Positions 7,037 to 10,000 of a stretch of 10,000 nt of DNA are shown here, piece after piece. Origin of the DNA: Actinidia chinensis. Lineage: Eukaryota; Streptophyta; Magnoliopsida; Ericales; Actinidiaceae. The translations under genes and the position numbers were made by a program. The stretch spans positions 16,711,464 through 16,721,463 of the forward strand of contig CM018913.1 of NCBI GenBank assembly GCA_009663005.1. Direction: 5' to 3'. Positions within the stretch are counted from its first letter, which is position 1; the number at the start of each line of letters is the position of its first letter. Under the pieces are notes generated by a model that was given only the letters and a program-made list of their open reading frames with translations, ran no database searches and had not been told where the DNA came from.

Positions 7037-7466
7037 GATACTAGCCTTAAAATCTCTAAACCTTGCATCTCTTAATCCGATTAATATAGATGAATCTATA
7101 CCTTTAGTAGTTAATGGTTTAATTGCGACTTGAATTAATCCTATATGTATGAAATTATGACCACGAGACTTGTGTTTATTAATTGACTCTTTGTTTAGTA
7201 TACTACAAGTTTCATTCTTTAGTTAATGCATAAACCTATTCAACAGTTTTGACTTTCATATCAACTTTAAATGATGACTGTAAGAAACTAGTTTTGTAAA
7301 TTTCTTTTACTGGCATTTTGGGGATCTCCCAATTGTAAACTTCATTATCTAAATCTTGGAACTCATGTTCCTCTTCATTGACTGGTTTATCAATATCCGG
7401 AACAGGTATTGTAGTCAAGGAAGACCTAGAACTGACTGATGAGTTACTTCTAAACAATCTATTCAT
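7037..7466 (-). pseudogene. N-terminal part of movement protein / ORF1 start, broken
   Basis: The ATG at 7466 opens ORF1 in the main orientation (MNRLFRSNSSVSSRSS). The frame is open for 76 codons, then hits TAG at 7236-7238 where the inverted copy has a Gln codon. About 20 bases further on, near 7213-7216, two bases are missing relative to the inverted copy, so the following movement-protein residues continue in the frame that leads into the 890-codon stretch at 7036. The two lesions lie close together, and both are absent from the inverted copy, which in turn has its own stop and a one-base loss. Full movement protein cannot be made from either copy as it stands. Confidence 0.85.
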
Positions 7467-7754
7467 TTTTATTGACTTCTTTAAAGAAATTCACTAATAC
7501 ATGTTTTAATTATCGTTAATCTGTTTTACACATACCCTAAGTGCCTACACATACCCTACGATGCTACCCTTCCTAACAGCCTGGTCTTACGCCCTCTGCC
7601 TGGACTTACAAGGGAACCTGGGACAAAGAAGTAAGGTGGTAAAAATGGCTAAGGTGGTCGAACAGACTAGGATAACTAGAACAGATCAGCAAATGACTTA
7701 GCAGAAAATCAAAAAGATGAACAAAGTGAGTAGAAATGACTCAAACAACCAGAT

Positions 7755-7874
7755 CTAAAATCGATCTTGGCTCTGATACCATAAGGCGGAAGGAGTGGAA
7801 GCACATAAGTAAATAACATAACAAATAAAAGCATAAATTACTGAAATTAAACACAGAGCTATAAAACCCTCCAT
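7755..7874 (-). CDS. 39-aa upstream frame spanning the primer-binding site (main copy)
   Basis: This has the same length, start context and stop as the frame at 3343-3462, with two substitutions, one of them Thr to Ile near the N-terminus. The middle is hydrophobic. It overlaps the primer-binding site in sense orientation. Translation is not shown by sequence alone. Confidence 0.35.
   Translation of the reverse strand: MEGFIALCLISVIYAFICYVIYLCASTPSALWYQSQDRF
7766..7781 (-). other. tRNA-Met primer-binding site
   Basis: On the minus strand this reads TGGTATCAGAGCCAAG, the caulimovirid primer-binding site for initiator tRNA-Met. It marks the conventional start of the circular viral genome and lies 300 bp before the ORF1 ATG at 7466. 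Confidence 0.92.
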
Positions 7875-7944
7875 TGTGTCGGTAGTCCGAGCACGGTGGC
7901 GGCGGCAGCTAGTAAAACAGTTATAAATTTACTAAAATAAAACT

Positions 7945-7950
7945 TTTATT
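7945..7950 (-). terminator. Poly(A) signal AATAAA in leader
   Basis: AATAAA on the minus strand lies about 190 nt after the predicted transcription start. This placement is characteristic of caulimovirids, where the signal is skipped on the first pass and used on the second. It is flanked by a small palindrome, AATAAAAGTTTTATT. Confidence 0.55.
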
Positions 7951-8163
7951 AAATTTATCAAAGAACTTACAAGTTGACTGGAAAATAGTTTAGCAGAGAT
8001 CTGAGAAGATCTGTAGGCTTGAAACTGAATACATGTTTGAATAGGTGAAAATGTTTACAGAGTTGGGTAGAGAGAAAGTGAATTTAGATCTCGGTTGGAG
8101 TCTAGGTGTGAGTCCGAGTGTGTCTCCGGGTGTGAGTCCCCTTCTTCTGTCCAAGAAGAGTGG

Positions 8164-8170
8164 TTAAATA
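8164..8170 (-). promoter_or_regulatory. Probable TATA element of the pregenomic RNA promoter
   Basis: TATTTAA on the minus strand is the best TATA-like match between the ORF2 stop (8351) and the primer-binding site. It would place transcription start at about 8135-8140, giving a sensible distance to the poly(A) signal. It is the only promoter copy in the window. Confidence 0.5.
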
Positions 8171-8238
8171 GGCACCAAAAGAGGTTGACTGGCCGTAAAT
8201 CATGGAAATCTTTCGGTGGAAAGTAAATACAGTGCATG

Positions 8239-8280
8239 GTGAATAGTAAAAAGTGAATAGTAAAAAGTGAACAGTGACTG
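8239..8280 (-). repeat. Tandem 14-bp repeats in the promoter region
   Basis: The plus-strand unit GTGAATAGTAAAAA occurs at 8239-8252 and 8253-8266, followed by a partial third copy GTGAACAGTGAC from 8267. They lie about 70-110 bp upstream of the TATA-like element, where enhancer elements sit in caulimovirid promoters. A regulatory role is an inference. Confidence 0.55.
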
Positions 8281-8310
8281 TCGGTGTTTACTATTTCAAC
8301 AATAGTTTTT

Positions 8311-8327
8311 CTATCAAATTTTGATAG
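8311..8327. repeat. Perfect inverted repeat upstream of the promoter
   Basis: CTATCAAA and TTTGATAG flank a single T (8 + 1 + 8 bp), 24 bp downstream of the ORF2 stop. A weaker inverted repeat (CTATT...AATAG) is next to it at about 8291-8305. These could be a dyad protein-binding site in the promoter or a small hairpin at the 3' end of ORF2 RNA. Confidence 0.4.
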
Positions 8328-8350
8328 TAGTGACTGAAACTGTTGAGATT

Positions 8351-9609
8351 TTAAGCAAAAGGATCTTGGGCATCTTGAAATTGAGACCCGTATGGATCCG
8401 GTGATTCTGACTGGGCTGATTGAGCAGTTGAGCTGTTGGAGCTGGCTGACTCTTCTTTGACTGTTGACTGGACCTGGGCTTGGGCCTGGGCTTGAACTTG
8501 GGCTAAGAGTAGATTGGCTACTCTGAGCAATTCAGTATTGTCTTGAATGAATGCAGGAGATGGTGACTTGCTTTTCGAGGACTTGGTCTTCGATTGTTTT
8601 GGTTTACTAGTCTTGGTGCTGGTGGAGGGGCTATCCAGCTTCATGGTTGAATATGGTGACCTTGTAGCAGCAGGGGCGGCTGGAACTGTTGTGACTGGAG
8701 TTGGAGCTAGAACTGGGAACTCTAGCTTGACTTGTTCAATAACACGAGGATGTTTGAAAGCATCCCACCATTTAACATAATGCTATCGGATGACTATGTG
8801 ATTGTGAATAAAGTATTGCCATTTGAAAATCCATGGAACTTTGTATTTGGCCATGAAGAGCAAAAGGCAAGGGAAATGACTATAGTGATCAGTAATTTTG
8901 TATTTAGTAGAAAAGATTGTGACTTGGTCAAAAAGGTCAGCAGGTAAGATCTCTGGCAGAACGCCATGAAATTCCCACCATTTCAGAAACCAGGAGGGGA
9001 TGACTGATTTGAATTTGTGATCAAACTGGAAAAACCAGGAATGCAAGAATGACTCATTCTGGTGGAGCAGGATTTTAAACCAGGCTTCCATGTAATCATA
9101 GTAACTATATTTAATAGAATGGTTGGGTAGGTCTCGAAGAAGAGAGGGGTGACCACATTCATCAAGGGAGACGATATTGTGAATATAAAGAGAATGGTAA
9201 ATAATTTTATTAGGAGATCGTTTATCAAAGATAGGTTTGATCACAATTGACTGGTGTTTGAGCAAAATATCTTTATAGAAAGTGATTGACTTATCGGGGT
9301 GCATTGGAACAAAATGCCAACTCGGAGGAAAGAAGAAATTAGCAAGTTGAATGGGATCTTTAATATTTTTGTGGACTGGTTCAATAAAAAAGAGATTAGT
9401 AAAATGGGGTTTTAATATATAGTCTGATCTGGATGATGACAAAGGATTAGCAGAAGAGGCCATTTGAGTTTGACTAGATGAAAGAACAGAAGAGAAAGAA
9501 GGTTTGGGTATGGTGCCAAGAATTTGGTACCTGTTGACTAGCTCAATAGAGGAGTCAGGGGAGCAGGTAAGGCAAGCTGTTTAGTGAGAGGTTTCTTACT
9601 GGAAGACAT
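8351..9609 (-). pseudogene. Pararetroviral ORF2 copy 2, nearly full length, two lesions
   Basis: This copy spans the ATG at 9609 to the TAA at 8351-8353, about 420 codons. The G-run at 9558-9561 has four G where copy 1 has five, which shifts the frame close to the N-terminus; from the internal ATG at 9463 the reading is open for 226 codons. A TAG at 8783-8785 then replaces a Gln codon present in copy 1. Beyond it the same frame continues to the end: a Pro/Ala/Thr-rich stretch, a basic Lys/Ser-rich stretch (residues like KPKQSKTKSSKSKS), an Ala/Gln repeat (AQVQAQAQAQVQ) and an acidic, Ser-rich tail with DPYGSQFQDAQDPF. The conserved body is aromatic-rich (FLKWWEFHG, FMAKYKVPWIFKWQY). Function is unknown; the place in the genome and layout fit ORF2 of florendovirus-like elements. 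Confidence 0.8.
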
Positions 9610-9622
9610 CTGCACAAAAATG

Positions 9623-9838
9623 TTAGCAAAAACTTAGTATATATAAATAATTAGTAAGGTAAATCACTCTTGTTTGGTAAGCAATAATTCTCTGAATTCT
9701 CCACTCAATCTCTCGTTTGGTAAAGACGGGGTCGAATCCATGGGAATGTATGGTTTCAATCTGATCAGTGTATCTCTCAATGAGTTTAGTAAGATGAGTA
9801 ATTCTGGCTTTGTACTGGGCGCAGAAGGGCATAGGCAT
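9623..9838 (-). CDS. Small conserved 71-aa frame between ORF1 and ORF2 (copy 2)
   Basis: This has the same length and placement as 908-1123: the start lies 2 nt after the RNase H stop at 9841, and the end is 13 nt before the ORF2 ATG. One residue differs (Asp for Gly in RYTDQ). It is open in both copies, although neighbouring ORF2 carries a frameshift 60 bp away. Confidence 0.5.
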   Translation of the reverse strand: MPMPFCAQYKARITHLTKLIERYTDQIETIHSHGFDPVFTKREIEWRIQRIIAYQTRVIYLTNYLYILSFC

Positions 9839-9840
9839 GA

Positions 9841-10000
9841 TTAGGTTTTACCCTGTAAAAATTCTCTAGTCAAGAAATCTGGAATAGAATTCTTGCTACC
9901 TTCAATGTATTCAATATCAAAATCAAAAATGCTTAAAATGGATTGCCATCTGGCAAAAATTTGTTTACTTGCAATATTTTTAACATCTTTTTGCAAATCA
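9841..10000 (-). CDS. C-terminal end of RNase H, second copy, cut by window edge
   Basis: This is the direct-repeat partner of 1126-1285. It encodes the last 52 or so residues of the polyprotein, including ASKQIFARWQSILSIFDFDIEY and the final catalytic block SIPDFLTREF, and ends in TAA at 9841-9843. The remainder of the gene lies to the right of the window. Its presence shows that the viral array continues beyond 10000. Confidence 0.8.
   Translation of the reverse strand, partial: DLQKDVKNIASKQIFARWQSILSIFDFDIEYIEGSKNSIPDFLTREFLQGKT

Larger units (their letters stand above)
6809..7985 (-). repeat. Inverted repeat C, minus arm (leader and movement protein), partner 3232-4409
   Basis: About 1.18 kb from the poly(A)-signal region through the leader, primer-binding site and most of the movement protein is mirrored at 3232-4409 at about 98-99% identity. 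The arms are separated by 2.4 kb of capsid sequence. Confidence 0.92.
7467..8138 (-). promoter_or_regulatory. Viral RNA leader, main orientation
   Basis: This is the non-coding stretch between the likely transcription start (about 30 bp after the TATA-like element at 8164-8170) and the ORF1 ATG. It holds, in transcription order, an 11-bp repeat GGACTCACACC at 8129-8139 and 8105-8115 (24-bp spacing) right at the predicted start, a poly(A) signal at 7945-7950, a GC-rich patch, a 39-codon upstream frame at 7755-7874, the primer-binding site at 7766-7781 and the 12-bp leader repeats at 7527-7557. The length of about 670 nt is like other caulimovirid leaders, which fold strongly and use ribosome shunting; folding was not computed here. 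The exact 5' end is an inference. Confidence 0.65.
8716..10000. repeat. Direct repeat A (right), partner 1-1285
   Basis: This is the second copy of ORF2 (part), the 71-aa frame and the RNase H end. Together with the left copy it shows a head-to-tail array of viral units. Confidence 0.95.

Noticed and set aside
8055..8237. 60-codon minus-strand frame in the intergenic region
   Set aside because: It starts upstream of the predicted transcription start, spans the TATA-like element and the short GACTCACACC repeats, and its composition (His, Ser, Asp from repeats) looks like chance. It has no partner in the inverted leader.
8547..8780. 77-codon plus-strand frame rich in Val, Leu and Gly
   Set aside because: It is antisense to the low-complexity C-terminus of ORF2 and mirrors its repeats. 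The ORF2 reading has clear continuity with the aromatic-rich domain.
1..10000. CRISPR arrays, bacterial operons, rRNA or tRNA genes
   Set aside because: No spaced identical repeats, ribosome-binding sites or structural RNA sequences were seen. The TGGTATCAGAGCC strings are primer-binding sites, not tRNA genes.

Overview
The window lies entirely inside old, integrated copies of a plant pararetrovirus (family Caulimoviridae) in a plant nuclear genome. I see no host gene and no clear host flank. The supporting signs are: two primer-binding sites complementary to the 3' end of plant initiator tRNA-Met (TGGTATCAGAGCCAAG); a polyprotein frame with a 30K-type movement protein, a capsid region ending in a CCHC zinc knuckle, reverse transcriptase (YIDD) and RNase H; no integrase and no LTRs; and many stops and frameshifts. 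A second frame of unknown function (ORF2) downstream of RNase H fits best with the florendovirus-like endogenous viruses of flowering plants. The genus call is an inference; the family call is firm. The DNA is AT-rich, and the host species cannot be told.

Layout, read right to left on the minus strand, which is the main viral sense: the RNase H tail (10000-9841), a 71-aa small frame (9838-9623), ORF2 copy 2 (9609-8351, one frameshift and one stop), an intergenic region with promoter-like elements (8350 to about 8140), a leader with poly(A) signal and primer-binding site (to 7467), the broken movement-protein start (7466-7037), and an open 890-codon frame covering the end of the movement protein, the capsid and the zinc knuckle (7036-4364). 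The genome is then interrupted by a segment of about 1.74 kb in the opposite orientation (4409-2670). That segment holds, on the plus strand, a piece of RT, an AT-rich filler, the leader with its primer-binding site, and a broken movement-protein gene. Minus-strand order resumes at 2669 with a coiled-coil segment, RT and RNase H (to 1126), a second copy of the 71-aa frame (1123-908) and ORF2 copy 1 (894-1).

Two large-scale structures follow. Positions 1-1285 and 8716-10000 are direct repeats, about 99% identical by eye, at an 8715-bp offset, so the locus is a head-to-tail array longer than one viral unit. Two pairs of long inverted repeats (2670-3185 with 1648-2162, and 3232-4409 with 6809-7985) mean that a minus-strand transcript would fold back into long double-stranded RNA. 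The protease-coding segment expected between zinc knuckle and RT is absent, apparently lost where the inverted segment sits.

Every major gene is interrupted, and the two copies of each gene carry different lesions. None of the copies seen here encodes a complete set of viral proteins. The most interesting points are the fold-back architecture as a possible source of silencing RNA, the preserved 71-aa frame squeezed between ORF1 and ORF2, and a 39-aa upstream frame that runs through the primer-binding site and is open in both leaders.
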